Shown: positions 8,701-18,522 of the stretch, piece by piece
Numbering within the stretch: the stretch's first letter is position 1
Layout of the letters: every line of letters begins with the position of its first letter
NCBI RefSeq assembly: GCF_000971215.1
Contig: NZ_BBMA01000003.1
Location: 186,001 to 250,000, forward strand
Reading direction: 5' to 3'
DNA from: Demequina silvatica
GTDB taxonomy: Bacteria; Actinomycetota; Actinomycetes; Actinomycetales; Demequinaceae
DNA length: 64,000 bases
The notes under the pieces: model-generated
Databases searched by the model: none
What the model saw: the letters and a program-made list of their open reading frames with translations, nothing else
Told to the model about the DNA's origin: nothing
Made by a program: the position numbers and the translations under genes

Positions 8701-9285
8701 ACCACGCAGGTGTGGGACCGGTGGGCGTCCTTCGCGGGAGCCGACCGCGCGGTCGACGGCTCGCGCCCCTGGCTGCTCGACTTCTTCGACCGCATCACCT
8801 GGTACCCCGTCGAGGCCGACGAGCTGCTGCGCCTGCGCGCCGACTTCTCCGCGGGCCTGTGGCGCCCCGAGATCACCGAGGGCGAGCTCTCTCTCGCCGA
8901 CCACGCGCGGTTCCTCGACGACAACGCGGAGTCGATCTCGCGCTTCCGGACGGGACAGCGCCGCGCGTTCGCGGAGGAGCGCGACCGCTGGACCGCGGCG
9001 GGGGAGTTCGACCGCGACGTCGAGCCGGCCGCGACCGAGCCGCCGCCGGCGCTCGCTGAGGGCTGCGTGGGCGTCGAGGCGCCCTTCGCGGCCAACGTGT
9101 GGAAGGTGCTCGTGTCGGAGGGGCAGCGGGTCGAGGCGGGGCATACCGTCGCGGTCGTGGAGGCGATGAAGATGGAGACCAAGGTTTTCGCGGCGCATGC
9201 CGGGACCGTCGAGGCGGTGCTCGCGCCCGCGGGTGCCACCGTCGCACCGGGAGACGCGATCGTCGCGCTCCGGACGGAGGCCTGA
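5725..9285 (+). CDS. Biotin-dependent urea/guanidine carboxylase
   Basis: A 1186-residue multidomain enzyme with: a biotin carboxylase domain (about 1-450; ATP-grasp loop GGGGKGM near 164-170, EINTRLQVEHPVTE near 291-304); a KipA-like AHS2 domain (from about 455, GPGRTGLWHIGVPPSGPMDD); a KipI-like AHS1 domain (roughly 770-980); and a C-terminal biotinyl domain with the biotinylated lysine in EAMKMET at about residue 1149. It carboxylates urea or guanidine using ATP and bicarbonate. Many bacterial members of this family were shown to prefer guanidine. The neighbouring carboxyguanidine deiminase subunits and a separate allophanate hydrolase favour that here, but substrate residues in the AHS domains need alignment. 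The start fits a leaderless mRNA under a TetR operator. Confidence 0.9.
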   Translation: MMTQTTPRTVMVANRAEIACRIFRSVTAWGGTSLGVYTDDDRGSLHIEQADRVVRLERRGDLDPYLDAQQLIEVALAHGVWGIHPGYGYLSENPGFAAAVEAAGLVFIGPRPEQIALFGDKQAARERAISARVPTSAATPELSDAEDARARIAEIGLPVIVKAAAGGGGKGMAVVRALDEVADAYEGVARIAAVVGGGVFAERYIERARHVEVQIFGDGDGTVVTLGDRDCTLQRRNQKVVEEAPAFGLAPDVRERLHATARELGASVGYRSAGTVEFVLDSDTGEASFLEINTRLQVEHPVTEAVTGVDLVEWMIRLAAGDSSFLAPYAATGSVPVSGAAVESRVYAEDPVADFRPSPGTVTHVELPEGARVDTWVRSGTEVGMRFDPMLAKVVTAGADRAEAWVRQAEALDATRIDGVHTNLALLRRIAGDPVVAEGAHTTASLGAEITAPAGGIRVEDAGFLTTVQEGPGRTGLWHIGVPPSGPMDDRSFALGNRILGNAPGTAGLECTVTGPSLRMSRDARVCVTGAPVPVTVDGRAVPQWEAIEVPAGSVLTVGRVEAGLRAYVLVSGGIDVPEYLGSRATFTLGRFGGHAGRALHAGDELPLAPGAGAAVPVGAEVEVQVEVEVERPAFGTSWEIGVLDGPHSAPDFFTPEDVDTILSAAYAVHFNSDRTGVRLVGPKPSWARADGGEAGLHPSNIHDTPYSVGGMDFTGDTPVLLGPDGPSLGGFVTPVTVAKGERWKLGQLAAGDQVRFVRLEPAIPEQPGAPRGVLADRDGVVVRRQSDDSLLIELGPQELDLMLRARVHVLQQRVRDAALPGLRDLTPGIRSLQVTFEDPAHANREALERLLALAADVAGAEDLVVPSRHVRLPMSWDDPATREAIARYEAGVRDDAPWNPWNIEFIRRVNGLESVDEVYRTLFEAEYLVLGLGDVYLGAPVATPLDPRHRLVTTKYNPARTWTAENSVGIGGAYLCIYGMEGPGGYQFVGRTTQVWDRWASFAGADRAVDGSRPWLLDFFDRITWYPVEADELLRLRADFSAGLWRPEITEGELSLADHARFLDDNAESISRFRTGQRRAFAEERDRWTAAGEFDRDVEPAATEPPPALAEGCVGVEAPFAANVWKVLVSEGQRVEAGHTVAVVEAMKMETKVFAAHAGTVEAVLAPAGATVAPGDAIVALRTEA

Positions 9286-9286
9286 G

Positions 9287-10114
9287 ATGGCCGCCTCGCT
9301 CGAGGGACCCCTCCCCGTCACCGGCGCCCCGCTCGCCCTCCACCCGTTCGTGGTCGGCTACGAGCCCATGCGCGAGTCCATGTCCGTGCACGGCGGCGAC
9401 CCGGCCCGGCACCTCCTGGAGCCGGTGACGGCCGTCGCGGTCGAGTACGTCGACGGCTGGGTGCTGCTCGACACGGGCTTCAACGTCGCGGTGGTGCGCG
9501 ATCCCGAGCGCCGCCGCGAGGTCTTCAACTACGACAGCTACACCGCGGTGGTGCCGCTGGGCGACCCGCTGCTGGACGCGGTGGCCGGAGCGGGCCTCGC
9601 CTGGGACCGCCTGGCCGGGTGCGCCATCAGCCACATCCACCTCGACCACACCGGCGGCATCCGCCACGTGCCCGCGGGGGTGCCCGTCATCCTCCAGCGC
9701 CGGGAGCTCGAGTGGCTCGAGTCGGGCGCCGGCATCCGCGACGTGGTGCTGCCCACCGACGTGACCGACGCGGGGGAGGACGTGCGCGCGATCGACGGCG
9801 AGACCCTCCTCGCGCCCGGGCTCACCGCGCTGGACACGCGCGGCCACACGCCCGGCCACCAGTCCTTCCGCATCGAGCTCGCCTCGGGGCGCACGGTGGT
9901 CCTCGCGTGCGACGCCGCGGACCTGGTCGACAACCTCGACAGCCGGCGGCGCTGCTCCGTGGTGCCGGTGCCCGGCGCGGAGGACGCGGCGCAGGAGGCC
10001 GTGGAGCGCCTCGCCGCGATGCGGGGCGACGGCGTCGAGGTGTGGCCGGGCCACGACCCCGAGTTCGGGCCGTGGGTCGCGACGATGCGCGGGGAGCGCG
10101 TGCGGGTCGAGTGA
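9287..10114 (+). CDS. MBL-fold metallohydrolase (N-acyl-homoserine-lactonase-like family)
   Basis: A 275-residue metallo-beta-lactamase-fold hydrolase. The dinuclear metal motif HIHLDH is at about residue 115, and GHTPGHQ, an aspartate in ACDAAD and a late histidine in WPGHD supply the remaining ligands. The ATG starts one base after the carboxylase stop, so the two genes are translationally coupled. Family members open lactone or other cyclic ester/amide rings, but the role here is unknown; the tight coupling suggests a part in the same nitrogen-compound pathway rather than quorum quenching. It converges on the TetR gene, with 22 bp between their stops. Confidence 0.8.
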   Translation: MAASLEGPLPVTGAPLALHPFVVGYEPMRESMSVHGGDPARHLLEPVTAVAVEYVDGWVLLDTGFNVAVVRDPERRREVFNYDSYTAVVPLGDPLLDAVAGAGLAWDRLAGCAISHIHLDHTGGIRHVPAGVPVILQRRELEWLESGAGIRDVVLPTDVTDAGEDVRAIDGETLLAPGLTALDTRGHTPGHQSFRIELASGRTVVLACDAADLVDNLDSRRRCSVVPVPGAEDAAQEAVERLAAMRGDGVEVWPGHDPEFGPWVATMRGERVRVE

Positions 10115-10136
10115 CCCCCGCGCGGGGCCGGGTGGG

Positions 10137-10775
10137 TCAGCGGCGCGCGGCGAGGATGCGCAGCGTCGCCTGCTCGATGCCGTCCGCGACAGTCTCGGCG
10201 TCCAGTCGCGGATCGTCGGCGCGGCGTAGGATCACGCCCTCGACCAGGGAGAACAGCAACGCGGCCGTCGCGGCCGGGTCGTCGACGTCGGCCCGGCCCG
10301 CGGCGATCGACCGCCGCAGCAGCGCGCCGTACGCGCCCACCAGCTCCTGGCGCAGCGCCTGGAACGTGCCGAACATGGGTTCGCTGGTCTCGGGCAGCAG
10401 GTAGAGCGCGCCGATGTTCGACGGCCCGGACGCGAGCAGGTGCACGTCGAAGCGGATGAGCGCCAGCAGCTGCTCGAGCGGGTCCGTGGAGGTGTCCGCC
10501 AGCAGCTCGCGCGCCTTGTCGATCGAGGGCCGCGCCGTCTCGATCAGCAGCTCCTTGAGCATCGCCGCCTTGTTGGGGAAGTGGTAGTACAGCGACGGCT
10601 GCTTGATGTCGACCGCGGCCGAGATCTGCCGCGTGGTGGTCGCCGCGTACCCCTGCTCGACGAAGAGCCGGGCCGCCGCGTCCAGGATGCGCTCGCGTCC
10701 CACGGGCTCCTTGCCGTGCGGGCGCGACCGACGCGGGGCGTCGGTGCGGGTCGAGGCGGTATCGGCGTTCGTCAT
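10137..10775 (-). CDS. TetR-family repressor of the guanidine/urea locus
   Basis: A 212-residue regulator with an N-terminal helix-turn-helix (ERILDAAARLFVEQGY, TTTRQISAAV, SLYYHFPNKAAML) and a helical ligand-binding domain. It lies between the carboxylase unit and the divergent cgdA unit, where a local regulator would be expected. Three palindromes of one type (5702, 10876, 14206) stand before the three transcription units around it, so it is the natural candidate to bind them. The effector is unknown; guanidine, a guanidino compound or a pathway intermediate would be logical. About 25 basic or polar residues precede the HTH; a later start is possible. Confidence 0.85.
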   Translation of the reverse strand: MTNADTASTRTDAPRRSRPHGKEPVGRERILDAAARLFVEQGYAATTTRQISAAVDIKQPSLYYHFPNKAAMLKELLIETARPSIDKARELLADTSTDPLEQLLALIRFDVHLLASGPSNIGALYLLPETSEPMFGTFQALRQELVGAYGALLRRSIAAGRADVDDPAATAALLFSLVEGVILRRADDPRLDAETVADGIEQATLRILAARR

Positions 10776-10875
10776 GGCGGATCGCCCCCACAGTAGCGCC
10801 TGCGGACGGGCGGGAACGGGGCGCCTCGCACACGAAATTCAGCCGAAACAAAGCCCCCCTACACTCGCCTTGTAC

Positions 10876-10889
10876 CTATCGACCGAAAG
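10876..10889. promoter_or_regulatory. TetR-type operator 2 (before cgdA)
   Basis: CTATCG-AC-CGAAAG has a perfect left half and one mismatch in the right half relative to operator 1. It sits just downstream of a candidate -10 (TACACT, 10860-10865) and upstream of the Shine-Dalgarno AAAGGTGG of the GTG start at 10898, in the gap between the TetR gene and cgdA. Confidence 0.7.
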
Positions 10890-10897
10890 GTGGAGCC

Positions 10898-11761
10898 GTG
10901 ACCGATGACCGTGGAGCGGGACGCCGCTCGAGCACCGCGACGCTGGACCAGGCGCGCGACGACGCGCGGGGCCGCGCCGACACCGCCGTCGAGGCCATGC
11001 CGTACCTGCCGCCATCCGCCTCGCCGTACGCGCCCGCCGGCGTGGATCCGTCGACGCTCGTGTGGGCGGAGACCGTCGCCGGACCCGGCTACTCGCACAT
11101 GACGGTGGCCCGCGGCACGCGCATCCGCCTCGAGGACGTCGCCGGGGACGCGTGCGCCCACGTGGTGGTGCTCAGCGCGCTCAACCCGGGGGAGCGGCTC
11201 AACGTCGCCGACACTCAGAAGATCCCGTGGCAGGCGTACCTGGGTGCCGGCCACCCGCTGCTGTCGGGCGACGGCCGCGTCCTCGCGACCGTGGTCGCCG
11301 ACGCCGCGGGCGGTCACCACGACGCGTTCTGCGGCGTCACCACCCTCGCCGGCAACATCGAGCGCTACGGCGCGGGCGCCGCGCACACCGCCACCGCGGC
11401 GGGCCGCGAGCTACTGGTGCTCGCCGCGGCCAAGGAGGGCCTGACGCCCCGCGACCTGCCGCCAAGCGTGTCCTTCTTCAAGGGCGTGAGGGTCGCCGCC
11501 GACGGCGCCCTCGAGTGGACGGGCGACGGCGGCGCGGGCGCGAGCGTCGACCTGGTCGCCGAGATGCCCCTCACCGTGCTCGTGGCGAACGCCGCCCACC
11601 CGCTGGACCCCGCCGAGGGCTACCGCACGGGGCCCCTGCGCGTCCACGCCTGGGCCGCCGCCGCATCGTCCCCCTCCGATCCCTGGTGGACCGCGACGCC
11701 CGAGCGCACCCGCGCGTACCTCAACACCGACCAGCACCTGCTCGCGAGGGGGATCCGATGA
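10898..11761 (+). CDS. cgdA: Carboxyguanidine deiminase subunit A (DUF1989, urea-carboxylase-associated protein 1)
   Basis: A 287-residue DUF1989 protein, formerly annotated urea amidolyase-associated protein 1. With CgdB it forms the deiminase that converts carboxyguanidine to allophanate and ammonia. Visible family features are the cupin-like beta core and the HHDAFCGVTTLAGN segment, whose His/Cys residues correspond to the metal-site region in the family. The C-terminal Pro/Ala tail is long; one GGACGATGCG-family motif is embedded near its end (11662-11671). The GTG start has a good Shine-Dalgarno. The stop overlaps the next start (ATGA), so cgdA-cgdB-atzF are coupled. The A/B assignment is by length and order. 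Confidence 0.85.
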   Translation: MTDDRGAGRRSSTATLDQARDDARGRADTAVEAMPYLPPSASPYAPAGVDPSTLVWAETVAGPGYSHMTVARGTRIRLEDVAGDACAHVVVLSALNPGERLNVADTQKIPWQAYLGAGHPLLSGDGRVLATVVADAAGGHHDAFCGVTTLAGNIERYGAGAAHTATAAGRELLVLAAAKEGLTPRDLPPSVSFFKGVRVAADGALEWTGDGGAGASVDLVAEMPLTVLVANAAHPLDPAEGYRTGPLRVHAWAAAASSPSDPWWTATPERTRAYLNTDQHLLARGIR

Positions 11762-12438
11762 CCGTCACCTGGGCCACGCACGAGGCCGACTACTTCGACC
11801 GTTCCACCGCCTACCTGCCGGGCGCCACCGTGCTCGACCACGAGATCGCGCCGCGCGAGGGCTGGTCCGGCGTGGTGCGCGCCGGCCACGTGCTCACGCT
11901 GGTCGACGTGGGCGGCAACCAGTCGGGCGACTGCCTCATCTACGACGCCGCCGACCACGAGGTGCGGTACAGCGCGCAGGCGACGCTGGTCGCGCAGCGG
12001 CACGCCTACCTGGTCGACGGCTCGGTGCTGCTCTCGAACGAGGGCGACCCGCTCATGACGATCGTGGGCAACGAGGTCGACCGCCAGGACACCATCGGTG
12101 GCGCCTGCTCCAAGGAGTCCAACACGCTCCGGTACGGGCACCACACCCTGTTCCACCACGCGTGCCGCGAGAACTTCCTGCTCGAGGGCGCCAAGCACGG
12201 CCTGGGCCCGCGCGACCTCGTGTCGAACATCAACTGGTTCATGAACGTGCCGGTGGAGGCGGACGGGACGCTCGGGATCGTGGACGGCATGTCCGCGCCG
12301 GGCAAGCGCGTCGCGCTCCGCGCCGAGCGCGACGTGCTGGTGGTGCTCTCCAACTGCCCGCAGGTCAACAACCCGTGCAACGACTTCAACCCCACGCCCC
12401 TGCGCGTCATCGTCACGGACCCGGCGGTGGAGGCGTGA
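11758..12438 (+). CDS. cgdB: Carboxyguanidine deiminase subunit B (DUF1989, urea-carboxylase-associated protein 2)
   Basis: A 226-residue DUF1989 paralogue of the preceding protein. The core motif is GGACSKESNTLRYG followed by HHACRENF, with conserved cysteines and histidines expected to bind metal, and a C-terminal NNPCNDFNPTPLRV block. It is the partner subunit for deimination of carboxyguanidine to allophanate. It begins at the ATGA overlap with cgdA and ends in a GTGA overlap with atzF, indicating fixed stoichiometry and one mRNA. The pairing of two DUF1989 genes with a carboxylase and a free-standing allophanate hydrolase is the hallmark of bacterial guanidine degradation. Confidence 0.87.
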   Translation: MTVTWATHEADYFDRSTAYLPGATVLDHEIAPREGWSGVVRAGHVLTLVDVGGNQSGDCLIYDAADHEVRYSAQATLVAQRHAYLVDGSVLLSNEGDPLMTIVGNEVDRQDTIGGACSKESNTLRYGHHTLFHHACRENFLLEGAKHGLGPRDLVSNINWFMNVPVEADGTLGIVDGMSAPGKRVALRAERDVLVVLSNCPQVNNPCNDFNPTPLRVIVTDPAVEA

Positions 12439-14183
12439 GCACGGCCGATGCGGTGGCGGGCTTCGCGGCGGCCGTCGCCGCGACCTCGCGGCCCGAGGCG
12501 TGGATCCACCTGGTCCCTGCGGAGACCCTCGCGGCGGAGGCGGCGCACGTCGACGCCGCCGTCGCCGCGGGCGCGGACCTGCCGCTCGCCGGGCGCCTGG
12601 TCGCGGTCAAGGACAACATCGACGTCGCGGGGTGCCCCACCACCGCGGGCGCGCCCACCTTCGCATACCGGCCCGAGGCGGACGCCGCCGCGGTCGCGCG
12701 CCTGCGCGCCGCCGGGGCGATCGTGGTCGGCAAGACCAACCTCGACCAGTTCGCCACCGGGCTGGTGGGCACCCGCTCGCCGTACGGCGCCGTCCGCCAT
12801 GCCGTCCGCGAGGACCGCATCAGCGGCGGCTCGAGCTCCGGCTCCGCCGTGGCGGTCGCGCTCGGGCTGGTCGACCTCGCGCTCGGCACGGACACCGCCG
12901 GCTCCGGCCGCGTGCCGGCCGCCCTGCACGGGCTGTGGGGCCTCAAGCCCACGCGCGGCCTGGTGCCCACCACGGGAGTGGTGCCCGCGTGCGCCTCGCT
13001 CGACTGCGTGACCGTGTTCTGCGCGGACCCCGACCTCGCCGCGCTCGCCCTGCGGGTGATGAGCGGCCCCGATGCGGGCGACCCGCTCTCCGCGCGCTCC
13101 GCGGTGGCGGCTCCGCTGTCCTCGGATGCGCGCCGGCGCCTGGTGGTGCCCACGGCCGAGGACCTGGGCGAGCTCGCGCCCGGCTGGGCCGAGCGTTTCG
13201 CGGAGGTGGCGGAGGCGGCCAGCGCGGCCGGCCTCGAGACCGTCGAGCGGTCCATCGCGCCCCTGCTCGACGCCGCGCGCATGCTGTACGAATCCTCCTT
13301 CGTGGCCGAGCGGTACGCCGCGGTCGGCGACCACCTCGAGGCCCATCGCGACGCGATCGGCGACGCGATCGACCCGACCGTCGCGCGCATCGTCCTCGCC
13401 GGCGCCGGCCACTCCGCCGCCGCGCTCTTCGCCGACCAGCGCGCGCTCGAGCGCTACCGCGCCGCGGCGACCGCGCTGCTGTCCGACGCGGCCGCCGTGC
13501 TCACCCCCACCACCACGTGGCACCCGACCCTCGCCCAGGTCGCCTCCGATCCGGTGGGCGCGAACTCGCGCATGGGCCGGTTCACCAACTTCGCGAACCT
13601 CCTCGACATGGCCGCGGTCGCGCTGCCCGCGGGGAGCGTGGGGGAGGACAGCTTCGGCGCGATGCTCACCGGGCACGCGTTCAGCGACGACCGACTGCTC
13701 GCCTTGGCGCGCGCGATCTCCGCGCGCGCGGGCGGCGCGGCGGGCTCTCCGGGCGGTGGCGCGCCCGAGACCGACGAGGTGGACGTGTTCGTGGTCGGCG
13801 CGCACCGTTCGGGCCAGGTGCTGAACTCGCAGCTCACGGACAGGGGCGCGCGCCTGGTGCGCGGGGCTGCCACTGCCCCGGAGTACCGCATGTACGCTCT
13901 TGACACCGTTCCGCCCAAGCCGGGACTCGTCCGCACGGCCCTCGAAGGCGGGTCGATCCGCGGCGAGGTGTGGCGACTTCCCGCCGCCGGATTCGGCACC
14001 TTCGTCGACGAGCTCCCCGCTCCGATGACGATCGGCAGCGTCGCCCTCGATGACGGCAGCATCGTCACGGGCTTCCTCTGCGAGCCCTACGCGACCGACG
14101 GTGCCCAGGACATCACCGCCGCGGGCGACTGGCTCGCGTGGCGTGGGTCCGAGGTCTTCGACACCTGTGAAACAACGCTGTAA
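12435..14183 (+). CDS. atzF: Allophanate hydrolase
   Basis: A 582-residue enzyme. The N-terminal amidase-signature domain (about 1-440) shows the catalytic lysine in AVKDNID (about residue 59), the cis-serine segment SGGSSSGSA and the nucleophilic serine in DTAGSGRVPA. The C-terminal AtzF-type domain (about 450-570; VFVVGAHRSGQ to FVDELPAPMTIGSV) is present, so it is the long form that hydrolyses allophanate fully to two ammonia and CO2. This is the final step of both the urea and guanidine carboxylase pathways. It starts with GTG overlapping the cgdB stop. Confidence 0.93.
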   Translation: MSTADAVAGFAAAVAATSRPEAWIHLVPAETLAAEAAHVDAAVAAGADLPLAGRLVAVKDNIDVAGCPTTAGAPTFAYRPEADAAAVARLRAAGAIVVGKTNLDQFATGLVGTRSPYGAVRHAVREDRISGGSSSGSAVAVALGLVDLALGTDTAGSGRVPAALHGLWGLKPTRGLVPTTGVVPACASLDCVTVFCADPDLAALALRVMSGPDAGDPLSARSAVAAPLSSDARRRLVVPTAEDLGELAPGWAERFAEVAEAASAAGLETVERSIAPLLDAARMLYESSFVAERYAAVGDHLEAHRDAIGDAIDPTVARIVLAGAGHSAAALFADQRALERYRAAATALLSDAAAVLTPTTTWHPTLAQVASDPVGANSRMGRFTNFANLLDMAAVALPAGSVGEDSFGAMLTGHAFSDDRLLALARAISARAGGAAGSPGGGAPETDEVDVFVVGAHRSGQVLNSQLTDRGARLVRGAATAPEYRMYALDTVPPKPGLVRTALEGGSIRGEVWRLPAAGFGTFVDELPAPMTIGSVALDDGSIVTGFLCEPYATDGAQDITAAGDWLAWRGSEVFDTCETTL

Positions 14184-14205
14184 CACGGGCAGCGACCGAA
14201 TGTAA

Positions 14206-14219
14206 CTATTGACCGATAG
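14206..14219. promoter_or_regulatory. TetR-type operator 3 (before the ABC importer)
   Basis: CTATTG-AC-CGATAG has a perfect right half and one mismatch in the left half relative to operator 1. It is 56 bp upstream of the GTG start of the substrate-binding protein, in the gap after atzF, implying a separate regulated promoter for the transport and hydrolase genes. A candidate -10 (TAGGTT, 14217-14222) overlaps it. Confidence 0.7.
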
Positions 14220-14275
14220 GTTCGCCGTACCGTTCCCCCCAACGGTCCCCCGAACCCTCATCGAAGGAGCCAGCA

Positions 14276-15859
14276 GTGAACCGCCGCACCACCTTCGCCC
14301 TCGCCGGAGCAGCCGCTCTGGCGCTCGGGCTCACCGCCTGCTCGAGCGCCGAGGAGTCGCTGCCCGGTCAGTCGGCCGGCGCGTCCGGCGCCTCGGACGT
14401 CGACACCACGCTCGACATGGGCCTCTCCGCCGACATCTCCGCGCCCGACCCGAGCAGCGCGTACAACGGCTCCGAGATGAACCTGGTCCTCGCGGCCTAC
14501 GAGGGTCTCGTCAAGTACGCGACCGGCACCGAGGAGGCGGAGATCGTGCCGTCGCTCGCGACCGAGTGGACCGTGTCCGAGGACGGCCTCACCTACACGT
14601 TCACGCTGCGCGAGGGCGTGACCTTCGCCGACGGCACGCCGTTCACCTCCGCGGCGGTGCAGCCGTCCGTCGACCGCCTGCTCACCGCGGGCGAGTCCGG
14701 CCCCGCGTACCTGGTGGGCGGCATCGCCTCCATCGAGACCCCGTCCGACACCGAGGTGGTCTTCACCCTCGAGGCGCCGAACGACGCGTTCCTCGACTAC
14801 CTCGCGTCGCCGTTCGGGCTCAAGATGATCTCGCCCGACGCGCTCACCGCCCACGGCGACGACGCGGAGTGGTTCGCCGCGAACTCCGCCGGCACCGGCC
14901 CGTTCCAGTACGGCACCTTCGACGAGGGCGTCAGCTACGAGCTCACCGCCAACGACTCCTACTGGGGAGACACCGGCGGCTACGAGTCGATCGAGTTCCA
15001 CATCCTCGACTCCACCAACACCATCCAGCTCCAGCTGGAGAGCGGCGAGCTCGACGGCTACATCGGCTCCGCCAACAAGCCCCTGTTCGACGCCCTCAGC
15101 CAGAACGCGGACCTCAACGCCTACACCTACCCGTCGATGATGGCGCCGGTGGTCTACCTCAACCCCAACCGCGAGGCGCTCGCCGACGTCGAGACCCGTC
15201 AGGCCCTCCTGGCCGGCGTGGACTGGGACGGCATCGTGCAGTCCGTCTACGGCGATCTCGGCGCCACCTCCACGGGCGTGTTCCCCTCGACCCTGGTCGA
15301 GTCGGACCTCAACCAGACCGGCATCGAGTTCGACGCGGACGCGCTCGCCGCGCTCGCCGAGGGCGACCTCGCGGGTCAGAAGATCTCCATCAACTACCCG
15401 TCCTACGTCCCCGGCGGCCAGGACATCGCGGACAACCTCGCGGCGCAGCTCAACACCGTGGGGATCACCGCGGAGTCGGTCGGCCTCGAGTCCAGCGCGT
15501 ACTGGTCGACGGTCTTCGACCCCGAGAAGGCGCCCGACATCACGCTCATGAGCGTCTTCCCCGACGCCGCCCACCCCGACGCCTGGGCGCGCCTGCTGTA
15601 CTCGTCCAGCGGCGGCCTCAACCTCTTCTACCCCGAGATCGAGGGCCTCGACGCGGTCCTCGACGAGGCCATCGAGACCGGCGACCACGCCCTGTACGGC
15701 GAGATCACGGACCTCATCACCGAGTCGGCCGACTACTACACGGTCGCGGACCTCAAGGTCTCGGCCGCCTTCCAGGCGGGGATCACGGGCGCCGAGTCGG
15801 CGAGCTACCCGCTGCTGGGCATCACGTTCGACTTCACCCAGCTCACCCCGGGTCAGTAG
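14276..15859 (+). CDS. ABC transporter substrate-binding lipoprotein, family 5 (peptide/nickel type)
   Basis: A 527-residue extracellular solute-binding lipoprotein: signal peptide ending in LTAC (lipidated Cys22), then a family 5 fold (EIVPSLATEWTVSEDGLTYTF and EGVTFADGTPF are diagnostic). This family binds peptides, nickel chelates and assorted cations or guanidino compounds. AAGGAG precedes the GTG start. The TetR operator upstream and the ABC genes downstream tie it to the guanidine locus, so a guanidino or ureide ligand is likely, though the ligand cannot be read from sequence. An 18-bp intercistronic hairpin follows the stop, probably raising expression of this gene over the ATPase. Confidence 0.9.
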   Translation: MNRRTTFALAGAAALALGLTACSSAEESLPGQSAGASGASDVDTTLDMGLSADISAPDPSSAYNGSEMNLVLAAYEGLVKYATGTEEAEIVPSLATEWTVSEDGLTYTFTLREGVTFADGTPFTSAAVQPSVDRLLTAGESGPAYLVGGIASIETPSDTEVVFTLEAPNDAFLDYLASPFGLKMISPDALTAHGDDAEWFAANSAGTGPFQYGTFDEGVSYELTANDSYWGDTGGYESIEFHILDSTNTIQLQLESGELDGYIGSANKPLFDALSQNADLNAYTYPSMMAPVVYLNPNREALADVETRQALLAGVDWDGIVQSVYGDLGATSTGVFPSTLVESDLNQTGIEFDADALAALAEGDLAGQKISINYPSYVPGGQDIADNLAAQLNTVGITAESVGLESSAYWSTVFDPEKAPDITLMSVFPDAAHPDAWARLLYSSSGGLNLFYPEIEGLDAVLDEAIETGDHALYGEITDLITESADYYTVADLKVSAAFQAGITGAESASYPLLGITFDFTQLTPGQ

Positions 15860-15874
15860 GACCCACTCCGAACA

Positions 15875-15916
15875 GGCCTCCCGTGGCGGCGTCCCCTCAC
15901 GCCGCCACGGGAGGCC
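15875..15916 (+). terminator. Perfect 18-bp intercistronic hairpin between binding protein and ATPase genes
   Basis: The arms 15875-15892 and 15899-15916 are exact complements around a CCCCTC loop. There is no T-tract and a ribosome binding site follows at once, so it is more likely an mRNA-stabilising or partial-termination element than an operon end. Confidence 0.7.
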
Positions 15917-15939
15917 GCCCCTCGCGAAGGAGAGGCACC

Positions 15940-17641
<1,702 letters not shown>

Positions 17642-17658
<17 letters not shown>

Positions 17659-18520
17659 GCGCACGCTCAAGCGGCTCGAGCGGCCCACGCCCGACCGCCC
17701 CGACGGCGCGTGGTCGGCCCTCGGGGTCGGGGAGAAGCTCTCGCTGGTGGCCGTCGCGGTCACCGTGCTGGTCGCGCTCGTCGGGCCGGCGCTCATGCCG
17801 TACAGCGCGATCATCCCCTCGGGCGAGCAGCTCCTGCCCCCGCTGTCTCCCGGGCACGTGCTCGGCACGGACGTGCTCGGGATGGACATGGCGACCCGGC
17901 TGGTCGCTGGCATGCAGCGCAGCCTCTTCGCCGCCGTCGTGGTGACCCTGATCTCCGCAGCGATCGGCACGCTGATCGGCGTGGTCGCCGGCTTCAAGGG
18001 CGGCTGGCTCGACAGCGCGCTCATGCGCTTCACGGATCTGTTCCTCGCCTTCCCTGCGATGATCATCGCGATGGCGATCGCCGCCGCGATCGGCCAGTCC
18101 CTCGGCTCCGCGATGGTCGGCATCATCGTCGTGTGGTGGCCGCTGTACGCCCGCCTGGTGCGCGGCGAGGTGCGCCGGGCCGCCGCTCTTCCCCACGTCC
18201 AGGCGGCGCGGGTCGCGGGCGTCGGCGGCTGGAAGCTGCTGTGGCGCCACGTGGTGCCGGCGGTCACGCCCACCGTCGTGGTGACGGCGAGCCTCGACAT
18301 CGGCGCCGTCGTCATGACCCTCGCCGCGCTGTCCTTCATCGGCCTCGGCACCCCGGCGCCGGCGCCCGAGCTCGGCCGCATGGCCTCGGACGGCATGAAG
18401 TACTTCCTCAACGCGTGGTGGGTCGCGGTCCTCCCGAGCCTCGCGATCGGCCTCCTGGCCTTCGTCTTCAACTATGCCGGCGACGCCCTGCGCGTCATGC
18501 TCCGGCGGACGGGTGTGTGA
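17642..18520 (+). CDS. ABC transporter permease, DppC-like
   Basis: A 292-residue integral membrane subunit of the peptide-type importer. It has an N-terminal cytoplasmic segment, a first transmembrane helix near residues 30-55, the PLSPGHVLGTDVLGMDMATR segment typical of DppC/OppC, and about five further helices. The EAA loop is near ARLVRGEVRRAAALPHVQAA. It overlaps the ATPase gene by 17 bp and the next permease follows within a few bases, so the transporter genes are tightly coupled. It is named C-type because of the conserved GTD region. Confidence 0.92.
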
Positions 18521-18522
18521 CC

